DNA of 64,000 bases from Saxidomus purpurata (taxonomy: Eukaryota > Mollusca > Bivalvia > Venerida > Veneridae): assembly GCA_022818135.1 (NCBI GenBank), contig JAFMSR010000002.1, forward strand, positions 51,130,348 through 51,194,347, in the 5' to 3' direction. Below the pieces are notes generated by a model. The model did not search any database. It saw nothing but the letters and a program-made list of their open reading frames with translations, and was not told where the DNA came from. This document shows positions 1-11,775 of this stretch, in pieces. A program made the translations under genes and the position numbers. Positions within the stretch are counted from its first letter, which is position 1. Each line of letters starts with the position of its first letter.

Positions 1-181
1 TTGTCTAAAACCACACAGAGCTTAGACTTTTGGAATGTAGCATTGTCTAGTGGACTTCTACGAATATTGTTCAAATCAGGATCCCAGGTCAAAATTGACC
101 CTTTCTGCGACACGATTGTTGGCATTGTGTTATAGCCAATGGTAGCCGGGTGAGCTATATAGGGTCATCTTGTCCCTTGTT
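1..181 (+). repeat. End of a hairpin-terminated interspersed repeat
   Basis: The stretch ends in 'gtgagctatatagggtcat' followed by cttgtccctt. The same ending, with a short palindrome of the type AGGGCCAT..TGGCCCT and then a T-rich stretch, recurs at 2660-2697 and 28605-28645. It looks like the 3' end of a repeat with a terminal hairpin, as in Helitron-type elements. Only the end is in the window, so the class is inference. Confidence 0.35.
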
Positions 182-1537
182 TGCAATGGACTAAAGCACT
201 ATGTTTTACAAAGCATTATTCTTTTTATTACACGTTATTATGTAAACATTTTAAATACACAAAACAAATTTTGTAATAAATTAGGAATTTCAAATCCCAC
301 TACAATGATAAAACTCATTGAATTAATATTTTTACATACCTGCAAATAAATAATATTTATATTAATAATTATATACTCTCAAAATATCATATCAATTTCA
401 AATTTAATCGCATAATCAGGAAAAATGTTGCCTAATATACAAACACAAAATTACTATGGTAAAGGCACACATAGAAATGAATAACATACATTATAGTATA
501 CATGCGTTACATCAAAGTCGCGTAAGCGAAACGATATCATGTAATTACAAAAGAAAGGGAGAGAAATACATGTAAACCTAGTCTTATATGTATATGTAGC
601 CGATAAAATCATTTAAATCACAATGTATCATTCCCTGATCAGAGAAATTTGTTACTTAACATTCCGAAATGCATACATTGTAACCATAGAAACGAAATAC
701 ATTTTTCTACACGTTGGACGAAAAGCTTTAATTTTTCCTACAAAAACCACTATGCTCGCAGCTGAAACATATGACTATTTTTATTGGCTGCTGTAAAAAT
801 ATAAACCAAACCATATATCAACTATTTCGAAATATCTGCCATTGGTTAGAAAGGAAAAATAAGACACAGATGGATTTTCTATTACACTAGAGCATTCGGC
901 GAAACAAACTTTCTTAAAAATATAGGCGCGAAAAAAGCATCTATTTCATTATAAACAATCTGGTAAACGCACAGACCATACTATTGTAAAGTCTACAGCA
1001 CAATCTGATAAATGCACAGAACAAAATAATTTACCCACATATCGATCTCTTAAATTCACGTAACCACTTGTAAAGTGTACAGCACAATCTGATAAATGCA
1101 CAGAACAAACTCTTTTATCCACATTATGAACTTGAGCTATTTACTCAACAAAATATAACATGTCAAGATAAGGCAGTCTGGGCGTTCCATAATTTTGCAT
1201 ATATTTAGCCCGTTAACGTTTTGAAAAAATAATCTGCTCGTTGTATGGAATGTCGCTATAAACAAAAAATACAAATAGGAAATATCACAGCATACTAGTA
1301 TCATTTTGAAAATATCTTTCAATATCTGCCTTAAACAACACTGACATTGATTCCAAACATTGAGAAAACAAAGAATGTATATTGCAAAAAGAGGTAGATA
1401 TCCCCTGTTCAACTAGAACTATCACTGAAGGTGATGAATACCCACCGAACACCCCACTGAAACACAGTGTACACAATTTATGTAATATTGGATACTTTAA
1501 GCATTGGACCTGCACAACTTAAGGTTTCTGTTAATTA
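182..1537. other. No gene seen; short direct repeat near 984-1115
   Basis: AT-rich DNA without a convincing exon. The only structure I see is an imperfect direct repeat: tgtaaagt(c/g)tacagcac followed by aatctgataaatgcacaga occurs at about 984 and again about 85 bp later, with a weaker third copy near 955. Confidence 0.4.
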
Positions 1538-2094
1538 TAATTAAATTCTGACCAGGGAATTTTGAGATTAAGAGCGCAATTATTTTTATGTCGAGCTCCT
1601 GTGACCTTGACCTAGTGACCCGAAACATGGACAATGCACAACTAGGCATGGTTATTATCACTTCTGTGAAGTACCATTAAATTCTGACCAGGGAATTTTG
1701 AGATTTAGCGTTCACAAGATTTTACTATCCCGAACCCCTGTGACCTTGACCTTGTGACCCGGAACATAGACCATGCACAACTAGGCATTGTACTTATCAC
1801 TTCTGTGAAGTATCATTAAAATCTAACTAGGGGTTCTGGGAATTTAGCGTCCATAAGATTTTGCTATCTCGAGCCCCTGTGAGCTTGACCTTTGACCTAG
1901 AGTCCCGAAACATGGACCATGCACAATAAGACATTGTACTTATCAATTCTATGAAGTATCATTCAATTCTGACAAGGGGTTTTTGAGAAGATTCTGTCTA
2001 CAGACGGACGGACGGACAGACAAGCTGTATCCAGTTTACCCCCTCCCCCCTTACACTTTGTGTTCGAGGGGGGGGGGGGTATAATTGATAGTCT
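1538..2094 (+). mobile_element. Pearl-like non-autonomous element with ~138-bp tandem units
   Basis: Three to four imperfect units of about 138 bp (key string attctgaccagggaatttt) start near 1538, 1677, 1815 and 1963. A gacggacggacggacagac microsatellite follows. The element ends at 2040-2094 in a hairpin: a C-rich arm, tacactttgtgttc, then a long G run and tataatt. Each unit carries gtgaccttgacc, the complement of ggtcaaggtcac, which recurs in other repeats of this window. The order of tandem core, CGGA microsatellite and terminal hairpin matches pearl-type elements of bivalves. Confidence 0.6.
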
Positions 2095-2128
2095 TAAAAG
2101 GTGAAAAACCTTGAAAGTCTCAGCTTAA

Positions 2129-2721
2129 TACTGCTCGCTCAAAGTTTTCGATGAAAATATTTAAATTTTCAAAACTGATCTACTATTTGTCGTACTGATG
2201 CACAGTTATTAACATCTCAGGCCACCGGCCTTCGTGGTTAATTACTGCGTATCAGTACTCCAAATCATTGTTTATAAAACGATGAACACCGCTGGAACGG
2301 ATGTTATTTCTATTCTAACATGACCATATATTACATAAGGTGAATAAATGCGAAGCGTTATTTTCTACGCGAACGCCCAATTAACGCGTTGTTTATGGCT
2401 TAATATAACATAATTTTTCTACTCTTTGTATATAGAGACAAAATCATGAGTCATGTTAGAATAGTACATCAAATGTGAAAGTAATAGCTAAAATCAACAA
2501 CATCTAGGTAGCAATTTGCAAAGTCCATTGAAAACGTTGGAATATTGGGTTAAACGGCAACGCTACGCTAAATGGTTTTATTAGGATTTTCAAAAGTTGT
2601 TCAAATCATGCCTCTGGGGTCAAAATTGACCACATCAACCAGCCAAGTGCACTTATACTCACGTGAGCGATATAGGGCCATCATGGCCCTCTTGTTTAAT
2701 CAAAATCTAAGAGCGAGCAGC
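2129..2721. mobile_element. TTAA-flanked inverted-repeat element (GCTGCTCGCTC family)
   Basis: TTAA lies at both borders (2125-2128 and 2722-2725). The ends are inverted copies, tactgctcgctcaaag on the left and gagcgagcagc on the right. The same termini bound elements at 11776-12116 and 12234-12586, so this is a MITE family with piggyBac/Kolobok-type target choice. No transposase is encoded. Another repeat end (2574-2697) is nested inside. Confidence 0.6.
2574..2697 (+). repeat. Nested repeat ending in AGGGCCATCATGGCCCT hairpin
   Basis: ctcacgtgagcgatataggg is followed by ccatcatggccctcttgtt, a short perfect palindrome and a T-rich border. It is the same terminal structure as at about 150-181 and 28605-28645. 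Confidence 0.45.
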
Positions 2722-2783
2722 TTAAGTACCCGCCTGCGAGTTACTGTTGGCACTCGAAGGTTACTGGGTAAACTCGTTAGTAT

Positions 2784-5700
2784 CTAAGAAGATATGTGTT
2801 CTTTCGCCGCTTGGATATAATTTCCAATACCTATTAGATCGATGATGCCCCTCAAGACGACCCAGTAAGCAGCCTTCCTGCGTTCGACAAGGTATCGCGA
2901 CGTAGCTCTGCTTCGAAAATGGCCCGAAAAATGGCCACTCGGTACGGATAAACAAGGCTCACAATTAACTGACCTAAGTATGAGCTTCATTTCGCACATA
3001 CATCGGTATATCTCATGTTGCCAACCAATGAACTCATTTTTAATGCTTCTTTCAACTGGAAATAAGTTTCTCAATCCGCGTTCGTAATGGCGTAGGAATT
3101 CTATATAATTAGCAAGTTCATGCAAACGCTCATAAGCAATGTTCGTGTTGTTGCAGAAATTTGACGTCCAATCACTCGTCTGAAAGAAAAGAAAAGTGGT
3201 ATATTAATAAAATTTTATATTAGCTTGTGGACCTGTTTGTAGTATTTAACAGTAGTATACTAGTATAAGTTTATGGATCTTTGTGGACGGTGATAAAAGC
3301 CATCACGAAATATTAGAAAATGACGATTTCCACACCTTCATGTACAAAATCTTCGAACTGGTAAACATCATATCGACTTCAAATCACACAACTTCGGAAA
3401 AGTTTGATAATGTAGATATATACATCGCCTGCCATTTCCTGATTTGCAGGTTCATAAACAGAAAATTACCCCACTCCCGGTTTTCTTGTTCATTTTAATT
3501 CATCTGAGCTATTCAAAAGTGGCATGTGAACGTTTTTCAGAAGTTACATCTGAACAGCGAGGTACTGCAGAAAATTACCAGGCTATACATGATGAAGCCA
3601 TTATAATGTTTTATAATAAGTTTATGAAATTACAATTTATCTCGGGTCCGAAGTGCTACCAAGCTGTTTATAACCTTTCAGACTTCTATTTTTTCTTAAG
3701 GACAAAGCACTAGATGGGTGTTCAGTAGAACACTTGTGTCGCTTTCTTACACTTTGTCAGAATAACCAATAATTTTGTGACAAAATCTAAGTAAAAAAAG
3801 GGGCATAACTCTGTCAAATATGACCTTTACCTACAAACGCTGTCGGCATCACTACCCTTTTGTCACAAGCAATACAATTTCAAAGTTTGATGAAGAAATC
3901 TTAAGAAATGGCAAAGTTAAAGCCAAAACCAAACTACATAAAGGGACATAACTCTTTCAAATATGATCTTGACCTGCACATTTTTGCATCATCACGACCA
4001 TTCTGTTATAAGAAATGCAAATTGAAAGTTTGATGAAGAAATCTTAAAGGGACATACCCTATAACTGATACCAAACTAAATAACCTTCAAAACATAAAAA
4101 ATAGAAACTTTGGAAGTATTTTAACTTAACTTAAAAGTTTCAGCTGTGCATTCCAGTCATTATTGATAAAATCTTTTCTCTTGATTAATGACGTCACTGT
4201 GTAAACAAAAACAATAACAACAAAACAGTAAATAAAATCAGTGTAAATGGTGTCGTAACATAAATCAAGTTAACTGGACGTGTGTCATCCCCCGCCCCCC
4301 ACCCCGCGCTTTGCCCCATTTAGCCATCCATAGTATGCCATGTATGATCCTCTAGATACGTCGGGTAAATTGAACAGCCAAAACAAGATGCGCGTGCAGC
4401 GTCGTTCAAGGTCGGTTTATTGCAGAATAACCCAAATATATTTTGTTCTACATGTGTGTAGGTTATTCACTGGTCGTGTAAGAATCTATAATTTATGCTT
4501 TTGACGTTATTTAATTGGACACCAGTTTTAGGGAGTGCCTCTTTAAAAAACAGAAGCAGTACTTTCTGCCTTACATTAACATAATTTTATCAGAAAAAAC
4601 TAAGACAGATAACGTATAAAATTATTATGTTTTAAACAAATTATGATTAGTAGTGTATCTATAATCCATCTTTTTTGCAGACTTCACATTAGTTATTGGT
4701 TGTATTGAATAAAGATTCAAAGGGATAAAAAACACTTTCAAATGGTTTACTTACATTTACATATTGTTCCATTCCATTTTCAGTTTCGACAGGTATATCT
4801 TCTCTTTCAAAAAGTACAACATGCCATATGTTCTCTATCTGAAATGTTTAACAAACAATATTTTATAAATATAGTATCCAACTAAAACACATTTTTACAG
4901 GATATAAAACGGATCGGTGTTTCTTAATGGGGCACTCCCTACATCTAGCAGATTGTATTATTCAAACATAAATAATTTATTATATGAACGTACACTGATA
5001 AATTGATACCATTTTGAAAACCAACATTTATCGTAAAATGCCTCATTTGAGCACAAAAAAACATAGGAGACCTTCTGCAATAAATCGCTATCCACCGATT
5101 AATTGTACAACAACAACTTCACAAAGGTTACTGAATGATTTACGGTGCTGCATCAAATTTTAAAACGCTGCTTTTACCGATCTTTACTGGAAATATGGTT
5201 TAAACTTTAAAGTTTAAACAACAATAATTGCAAATATTCTATTTTCCAAACATATATAATGTGTCCATTGAACGTAAAACGATAAATAAATACAGTTTTG
5301 AAGAACAACATCTATCAAAAAATGCCTCATTTTAGCACAATTAATCAACAAAGAGGCCTTTATGCTGTTGATGGTATTTAATTTTACATCAGTTTTAGGA
5401 AGTGTCTCTTTAACGCTAGAAAAGATTTATAATGATTTACTCACATTCGGTTTAAGTCTGTCTTCAGCGGCAATTTTTGCTCCGTCGATTTTTCTTTCAA
5501 GATCGTTCAAATACCTCGCCAAAGTTTCGTTTGCAACATAATGATTGTTTATCGTGTTGCATTCTTCTCTTGCAAAAAAGCAAGGAGGAGACCGTGTTTC
5601 TCGAACACTTTTTGATAAAACACCACTCATAGTTCTTCCAATCATGAAGAATGCATATGTACAGAAACCTTAAATAAAGATGAAGAATGGTTTATTTAAC

Positions 5701-5998
5701 ATTGCATTGATAATATTTACATTGTTGTTTTAAATAATTCTAAATATATCCTTGTGCCTTGAAACTCATTTACTTTTATTAATTTTATCTTTTCTGCTTC
5801 ACGTTACGATTTCTATGAATTACGTAATCACACTGTAACGTCTGAACCCCACACACATATAAAGTGAAAAGTCAGCCTAAAAAAACTTCGTTTGCCATTT
5901 GTTCTGTTGCTGAGCATTAATTCTCAGCAAACGTCACAGAAATATAAGAGCAAAACTGCTAAAAGAAATATAATCATACATGAATACATATAAGCCAT
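2784..5998 (-). CDS. Secreted four-helix cytokine-like protein, copy A (4 exons)
   Basis: The coding exons, complement of 5980-5998, 5445-5668, 4761-4838 and 2784-3179, give 238 residues. Exon 1 (19 nt, ATGGCTTATATG...) ends in phase 1 before a GTATGA donor, and exon 2 follows a TTTAAG acceptor; together they make a hydrophobic signal peptide of about 22 residues. The mature part has a Cys-x6-Cys pair, an amphipathic helix with ARYLNDLERKI, the exon-3 linker, NFCNNT, a second helix (ERLHELANYIEFL), a third (CMCEMKLILRS), NCEPC, and a last helix (KAAYWVVLRGI). The six mature cysteines shared by A, B and D are all present, with one extra. Sequons NET and NNT suggest glycosylation. The reading frame is open throughout. 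MITEs lie in introns 2 and 3. A second possible exon-3 donor six bases downstream would add two residues. That it is a class I cytokine is inferred from architecture; no close family member is recognised by sequence. Confidence 0.75.
3798..4043 (+). repeat. Two tandem ~145-bp repeat units in intron 3 of copy A
   Basis: Units beginning gg(g/a)(g/c)ataactct at about 3799 and 3944 share tttgatgaagaaatcttaa at their ends. Each carries a gacctttacc or cttgacc string. They look like the tandem core of a pearl-like element without recognisable ends. Confidence 0.45.
4048..4542 (+). mobile_element. TTAA-flanked MITE, GGGACATACCC family
   Basis: TTAA flanks at 4044-4047 and 4543-4546. The left end is agggacataccctataactg, and the right end is the inverted, related cagttttagggagtgcctc. 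Related elements occur at 4928-5409 (opposite strand), 11243-11611 and 29898-30250. No coding capacity. It lies in intron 3 of copy A. Confidence 0.65.
4928..5409 (-). mobile_element. TTAA-flanked MITE, GGGACATACCC family, inverted
   Basis: TTAA at 4924-4927 and 5410-5413. The ends are tggggcactccctacatc and cagttttaggaagtgtctc. Internal strings such as aaaatgcctcatttgagc match, on the opposite strand, aaaatgaggcat in the copies at 11.5 kb and 30.1 kb. It fills most of intron 2 of copy A. Confidence 0.65.
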
Positions 5999-6097
5999 GA
6001 TAACACTTTTACAAAAGAAATCTTTGTTTATAGCTTCAAAAATTGCTACACTATTCTTCGTTTGTCGTGTTTTCATTTGTTTGGATAAGGCAACCTT

Positions 6098-6112
6098 GAA
6101 GGTTTTTATATT
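6098..6112 (-). promoter_or_regulatory. Putative TATA box of copy A
   Basis: On the minus strand AATATAAAAACC lies about 105 bp upstream of the exon-1 ATG at 5998. B, D and E have TATA-like strings at comparable distances. The conserved upstream block of the other copies is not found here; an inverted-repeat element begins about 115 bp further upstream. Confidence 0.5.
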
Positions 6113-6226
6113 CTCTTACTAACCCCCTAACCCTGACATTAGCCTAGAAAGCAAATTATCTCATTATGATACGACAAAGACGCATCATCGGTCTGAAAGT
6201 AGTCCAATTATTTTTTAACGATTAGG

Positions 6227-7147
6227 CCACACCAAATTAATAAGTTGGTCATCGGAATTTCTTATGAAAAAAATGGCGGTGGCGAGCGAAAATATAATTT
6301 TAATATATATATTTTTTTGTTTAGCGGGCGAACAGCGAAGAAAGATATTAATTTTATCCTTTCTGGTCACATTTAATATCAAATGGCAAACTTTATGTTT
6401 CGTATAAGCTTATAATACAACATACTTTCAAATGTTTTTATATGGGATAAACTATACATGTACATTTAATATTTCAACGAAATATGCAAGTGCAAGTGCA
6501 CGAAGCTATATGTCACCACCTAGAATGCCACATGATTCAAATGTTCGATTCGACTTTGTAATAAAGCTCAACAAAGTATATATTTGATAGATTTATTCTT
6601 TTTTTCTCATATGACTCGAAATTAATCTGATATCAGTAAAACTCGCATGCATTGAAGACGGAGCCTGCATAACTCCGTAAAAAAAAACAGTAGCAACTTT
6701 CCAATTCTCGTCAGTTACAATCGCCGGTTTTTGTACTATCAATTATTTTTAAAAACTTTATGATATTTTTTTTTTTGTTGACATATAAACATTAATATGT
6801 AAGAAATATAACCTGAATTTAAGACGCGACCTGCGGACTCGACTAAACACCGTGTCCAGTCACCGCAATTCACGGTGACAAACGGACACCGTTACCGGAC
6901 ATTCGAATTATGGTGACTGGTGTTCTTCGGTGACTATGTTGTTTTCAGACGGACTAAAAGACCGTCACCCTACCGTTTAAAAGGGTGACTTCGGCCCCCA
7001 CCCCCTTCCAAAAAAATGAATTTAAAAAAAAAACAACAAAAAAAGGTTTATGTTGCGGGCGTGAGCCGATAATATAAAGATTTGTTTCGTGTTTTATAAA
7101 ACAAATCGCGCGGCAAACCCGATGACCAACTTATTAATTTAGTGTGG
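6227..7147. mobile_element. Inverted-repeat element upstream of copy A (CCACACCAAATTAAT ends)
   Basis: ccacaccaaattaataag plus ttggtcatcgg at 6227-6255 is repeated in inverted form at about 7119-7147, with one mismatch in 29 bp. The 920-bp interior has no credible ORF; it contains poly-A/T runs and a palindrome-rich stretch of gtgac/gtcac strings at 6845-6990. It sits just upstream of the copy A TATA box, where B-E carry a conserved block. Target-site duplication not resolved. Confidence 0.6.
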
Positions 7148-7375
7148 TTTTATCTACACAGTACTACGTCAGTAGGAGATATCTTTAAATGATTATTAAT
7201 TTTGCATTGATGAATAATTGGTACTATCATAACGTTACGTAATTCGTTGTTGGCTTTTAAGATCACTGATCACTTTGAAGGTTACAGCACTTAAATGACT
7301 TATCGGCGAAACTTATTGCTATTTCATACAAAAGTCATAACCCAAAGTACATGTTGTAATATAAAGAGAATTACT

Positions 7376-7527
7376 GTTGGTTTCTCGGTACATTTTGTAG
7401 TATCTCGTTATAATTTCATCGAGTGGGTACATAAAGTAATAGTTTCACGAGTGGTACATTTACGAGTGAAATTAACTACTTTTGGTGTTCACGAGTGAAA
7501 TTATCGTGATTTTTCGTCGATATCAAC
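7376..7527. repeat. Fold-back palindrome 1 (gttggtttc...gatatcaac)
   Basis: Outer arms gttggtttctcgg and cgtcgatatcaac face each other. Inner arms carry cgagtgg/cacgagtg strings around a small centre. It is related to the palindrome at 8071-8213. Imperfect arms of about 60 nt could fold into one long hairpin. Confidence 0.5.
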
Positions 7528-8725
7528 AATTTTTCTGTTTAATTTTTGTTGAATTTGTTTCAATAAATGTCGAAAATCGCGGGAAACGTCACCAGAAAGC
7601 ATAGCAAATATGACGTCATTTTAAAGCCCGGTATACATTTTGACGTTTATCCGGGTAAAAAATGTTGATGATCTTGCTGAATGGACAGTGAGTTTATCGG
7701 GATATACCCCACCGTTATATTTCCATAAACCACCGAAAAAATAAAGCGCAGTATATTTTTCAGTAATATTTGTTCGCAGCACAAGATATAAATGCTGGAA
7801 ATGGCAAACGTCAATTCATTTTTATGTTTTCCGATGGCCGGAAACCATACGACGATGACGTCGTTAAAATGACGTCACGTTTTGCTATGATTTTTGATGC
7901 ATTTTCCGCTGTTTTCGACTTTTTATTGAAATAAACTCAATAAAAGTAGAGTTTCATACATAAAATAAACTGAAAAATTATTAGTATCGGTGAATCACGA
8001 TAATTTCACTCGTGAAACCAAACGAAGCTATTAAAAAATATCACTCGGTGAAATTATATAGGGGATTATTGTTGGTTTCGGTGTAAGATCACGTTATAAT
8101 GTCACTGAGTGGGCACCAAAGGTGATATTTTCACGAGTGGCACAGCCACGAGTGAAAATAACAATTGTTGGTGTTCACTAGTGAAATTAACGTGATATTA
8201 CACCGATACCAACATTGTTTCCGTTTATTTTATGGTTAAAACTCTACTTTTATTGAGTTTGTTTCAATAAAACATTGAAAATCGCAGGAAACGTCATCAG
8301 AAAACATAGCACAAATGACGTCATTTTAACAACGTCATCGTCGCATGGTCTCCAGCATTAAGAACGCCCGGTATACTTTTTTACGTAATTCCGGGCTAAA
8401 GATTGCAAAAACAGTGAAAATAAAAATGGTAATCCACTGTTTCAATACTGTGGATTATCACTTTTGTTTCACTGAGAAAACTTAAAATAAACCGTGATAT
8501 TACACCGAAACTAACAAACGGTGAACTAATTCCCTTTTAACTCATTGTTCACTCAGAGAAACTATAAAAACTTCTACCAGGATTAATCTAGAATAATGCA
8601 TGCCGGAAACCACACGGCGATGACGTCATTAAATGACGTATGTGTGCCATGACTTGTGATGACGTTTCACGCTTTTTTCGGCATTTTATTGGTACAAACC
8701 CAACAAAAGTAGAGGTTTAAACAGG
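7528..8725. repeat. Degenerate repeat tract around the fold-back elements
   Basis: Strings such as gaaaatcgc(a/g)ggaaacgtca, tgacgtcattttaa and actctacttttattgagttt occur several times in both orientations (7570-7620, 7860-7960, 8240-8340, 8610-8720). They appear to be flanking arms of the same fold-back family. No gene seen. Confidence 0.45.
8071..8213. repeat. Fold-back palindrome 2 (gttggtttcggtgtaa...)
   Basis: Arm gttggtttcggtgtaagatc is matched, inverted, by gatattacaccgataccaac at the other end. The centre is cacgagtggcacagccacga, itself palindromic. About 143 bp long, with only small mismatches between arms. Confidence 0.65.
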
Positions 8726-9086
8726 AAACAAGAGCCATGTAAGACATGGCCATTCCCCGCCAAGTGCTCTTTATATGACCAAGAAATTGGAGGTGAGAGG
8801 GATGGATATGGTATAGTTTCTAATTAAATAAAATATTAGTATTTGGCAGGGTATAATTAGAAAAGGTAGAGTTATTGTTCTTGGGCACTGCACCCCCTCC
8901 CCCCTCATTGTACTCTATCACTGTATTAAGTTTCAAGTAATTCCCTCTCAATGTCCTCTGTCTGTATGTAAAGTTTTAAGTAATTCCTTTCCGTACTTTT
9001 TAAGTTATGCTCCGGACAAAAGCGTGACGGACGGAAGAACGGACGGAGCCCGTTACTATATCCCCTCCGCCAAGGCGAGGGGATAA
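8726..9086 (+). mobile_element. Short pearl-like element (AAACAAGAGCCATGT start)
   Basis: It starts aaacaagagccatgtaagac and ends with a gacggacggaagaacggacgg microsatellite (8 + 13 nt) plus the hairpin cccctccgccaaggcgaggg and ataa. The larger element at 9281-10924 has the same start and end. It interrupts a fold-back tract that resumes at 9087. Confidence 0.6.
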
Positions 9087-9265
9087 TAAACACAAATATT
9101 GTTGATATCGATGTTATATCACGTTAGTTTCACTTGTGAACACAAAAAATACTTTTTTTCACTCGTGGATCCAATTCCTTATGCGACTCGTGAAAATATC
9201 GTTTTTGGTGCCCACTCGGTGATTTTATAACATGATATTACATCGAAACCAACCATTCTCGTCTA
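9087..9265. repeat. Fold-back element remainder after the nested insertion
   Basis: gttgatatcgatgttatatc, cacttgtgaacac, cactcgtgg and gatattacatcgaaaccaac match the arms of the palindromes at 7376 and 8071. They form one arm pair around actcgtggatccaattcc. Confidence 0.5.
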
Positions 9266-9280
9266 TACCATTTTAGAGTA

Positions 9281-10924
9281 AACAAGAGCCATGTTACACA
9301 TGGTTAATCCCCCCGCCAGGAAAAAGTTACCTGAAGGTTGTACTTTCGTACATTTTACTTGGTGAGAGGAAATCCTTAAAAAGCCGTATAGTTATGGTCA
9401 TGCTGAGTACAGTTTTCAAGTAAGTGGAAAAAGAATAAGGCAATGAAGAGAAGGTTTGCAAAATTATATTAATGTTCATTATCAGTACAGGTATATTTTT
9501 CTATTTGACTAAAAGTAGACAAGGTAGAGTTATTGTTCTTGCACACTGCACTTCCTACCAATGTGCTATGTCAGTGTATTAAGTTTGAAGAAAATCCCTC
9601 AAGTACTTTTGGAGTTATGCTCTGGACAAAACTTTTAAAGTAAATCTGATAAAGGGGAATAACTCTAAAAGTAGGCAAGGTAGAGTTATTGTTCTTACAC
9701 ACTGCACTTCCTACCAATGTGCTATGTCAGTGTATTAAGTTTGTAGAAAATCCCTCAAGTACTTTTGGAGTTATGCTCTGGACAAAACTTTTAAAGTAAA
9801 TCTGATAAAGGGGAATAACTCTAAAAGTAGGCAAGGTAGAGTTATTGTTCTTGCACACTGCACTTCCTACCAATGTGCTATGTCAGTGTATTAAGTTTGA
9901 AGAAAATCCCTCAAGTACTTTTGGAGTTATGCCTCGGACAAGTAAATCTGATAAAGGGGAATAACTCTAAAAGTAGGCAAGGTAGAGTTATTGTTCTTGC
10001 ACACTGCACTTCCTACCAATGTGCTATGTCAGTGTATTAAGTTTGAAGTAAATCCTCAAGTACTTCTGGAGTTATGCTTCGGACAAGTAAATCTGATAAA
10101 GGGGAATAACTCTAAAAGTAGGCAAGGTAGAGTTATTGTTCTTGCACACTGCACTTCCTACCAATGTGCTATGTCAGTGTATTAAGTTTGAAGTAAATCC
10201 CTCAAGTACTTTTGGAGTTATGCTCTGGACAAAACTTTTAAAGTAAATCTGATAAAGGGGAATAACTCTAAAAGTAGGCAAGGTAGAGTTATTGTTCTTG
10301 CACACTGCACTTCCTACCAATGTGCTATGTCAGTGTATTAAGTTTGAAGAAAATCCCTCAAGTACTTTTGGAGTTATGCTTCGGACAAGTAAATCTGATA
10401 AAGGGGAATAACTCTAAAAGTAGGCAAGGTAGAGTTATTGTTCTTGCACACTGCACTTCCTACCAATGTGCTATGTCAGTGTATTAAGTTTGAAGTAAAT
10501 CCCTCAAGTACTTTTGGAGTTATGCTCCGGACAAAACTTTTAGAGTAAATCTGATAAAGGGGAATAACTTTAAAAGTAGGCAAGGTAGAGTTATTGTTCT
10601 TGCACACTGCACTTCCTACCAATGTGCTATGTCAGTGTATTAAGTTTGAAGAAAATCCCTCAAGTACTTTTGGAGTTATGCTCCGGACAAAGTTTTTCAA
10701 GTAAATCTGATAAAAGGGGAATAACTCTAAAAGTAGGCAAAGTAGAGTTATTGTTCTTACACACTGCACTTTCTCCCAATGTGCTCTGTCAGTGTATGAA
10801 GTTTGAAGAAAATCGCTCAAGTACTTTTGGAGTTATGCTCCGGACAAAATTGGGACGGACGCACGGACGGACGGACGGACAAAGGGCATTTCTAATATCC
10901 CCTTCGCCTTCGGCGGGGGGATAA
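9281..10924 (+). mobile_element. Pearl-like element with nine ~146/156-bp tandem units
   Basis: It starts aacaagagccatgttacaca. Nine tandem units begin aaaagtag(g/a)caaggtagag at 9511, 9667, 9823, 9969, 10114, 10270, 10416, 10572 and 10729, with periods 156, 156, 146, 145, 156, 146, 156 and 157. The short units lack about ten bases around ggacaa(aacttttaaa)gtaaatc. A gacggacgcacggacggacg microsatellite follows, then the hairpin ccccttcgccttcggcgggg and ataa. Internal tandem core, CGGA microsatellite and terminal hairpin are the pearl/Helentron-type layout. ORFs inside are repeat artefacts. Confidence 0.75.
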
Positions 10925-11240
10925 ATAAAACACAGGAATATCAGTGTTACATCAGCAAATTCCCAATTCTATCTTTACAAAGTAAAAGTAATCCTTTGGC
11001 TTTAAGGTTACCAGTCGCTTAAGTTCCACTTTATGTTGGTATAATTAATGTACACAATTTAAGGTAATATACCTGTACTACAAGAACAGTATATTACTTT
11101 GAATCCGACAAGCCTCAAAGAGGTTTTCTGGAATTGAATAGTGACGTGTCATTATGTATATAATTCAGAAAAATAAAAAAAATAGTAACAAAACTGAAAT
11201 AATGTGTAGTAAATACTAGCTAGTTTGTAACAACGCTGTT
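10925..11240. other. No gene or clear repeat seen
   Basis: AT-rich spacer between the tandem-repeat element and the next MITE. I see no exon, RNA gene or repeat end in it. Confidence 0.4.
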
Positions 11241-11242
11241 GA

Positions 11243-11611
11243 AGGGACATGTCTTATAACTGATTGTCGAACTAAACATTGTCAAAAAACATAAATAATA
11301 GAATATTCAGTAGTATTATAACTAAACCTAAAAGTTTTAGCATTCCAGCCATAATCGACAAAATTAGCGTTTTAAAGTATGCTGCAGTACCGTAATCCAT
11401 TTAATAATCTATGTAGAGTTAGTTATTGGTGTACAATTAATGGGCGGATGCGATTTATGACAGAAGGCCTGTGTATTAATTATCTGTGTTAAAATGAGGC
11501 ATCTTTGGCCATATGTTCATCTTTAAAATTATATTTATTTATCATTTTACATTCATTGAATACATTATCTATGTTTCGAGAATATCATCGGCTAGATGTA
11601 GGGTATGTCCC
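11243..11611 (+). mobile_element. MITE, GGGACATACCC family
   Basis: Left end gaagggacatgtcttataac, right end gctagatgtagggtatgtcc. Both match the TTAA-flanked relatives at 4048 and 29898, with the shared internal strings tatgctgcagtaccgta and aaaatgaggcat. The TTAA flanks have decayed here. Confidence 0.6.
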
Positions 11612-11745
11612 AAGATTGAAAAGAGAGCTTGTGTCTATCCATCTCTTTAATTAACAGATTAGTCATATGGTAAACACGCCCAAATTCGAAAATGATACCA
11701 CCATGACACGATTTGCGTCTTACTTCATTCAAAATTAAGATAACC
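11611..11745 (+). repeat. Segment shared with 18345-18455
   Basis: gaaaagagagcttgtgtct, then aaatgata..catgac and cttcattcaaa, recur in the same order at 18345-18455, upstream of copy B. This may be old duplicated flank of the gene cluster or a repeat; I cannot tell which. Confidence 0.35.
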
Positions 11746-11775
11746 CAGTTACATCTCATACATTAACTTACTTAA

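Noticed and set aside
9511..10880. CRISPR-like array
   Set aside because: Units are 146-157 bp tandem copies without unique spacers, in an animal genome and inside a pearl-like element.
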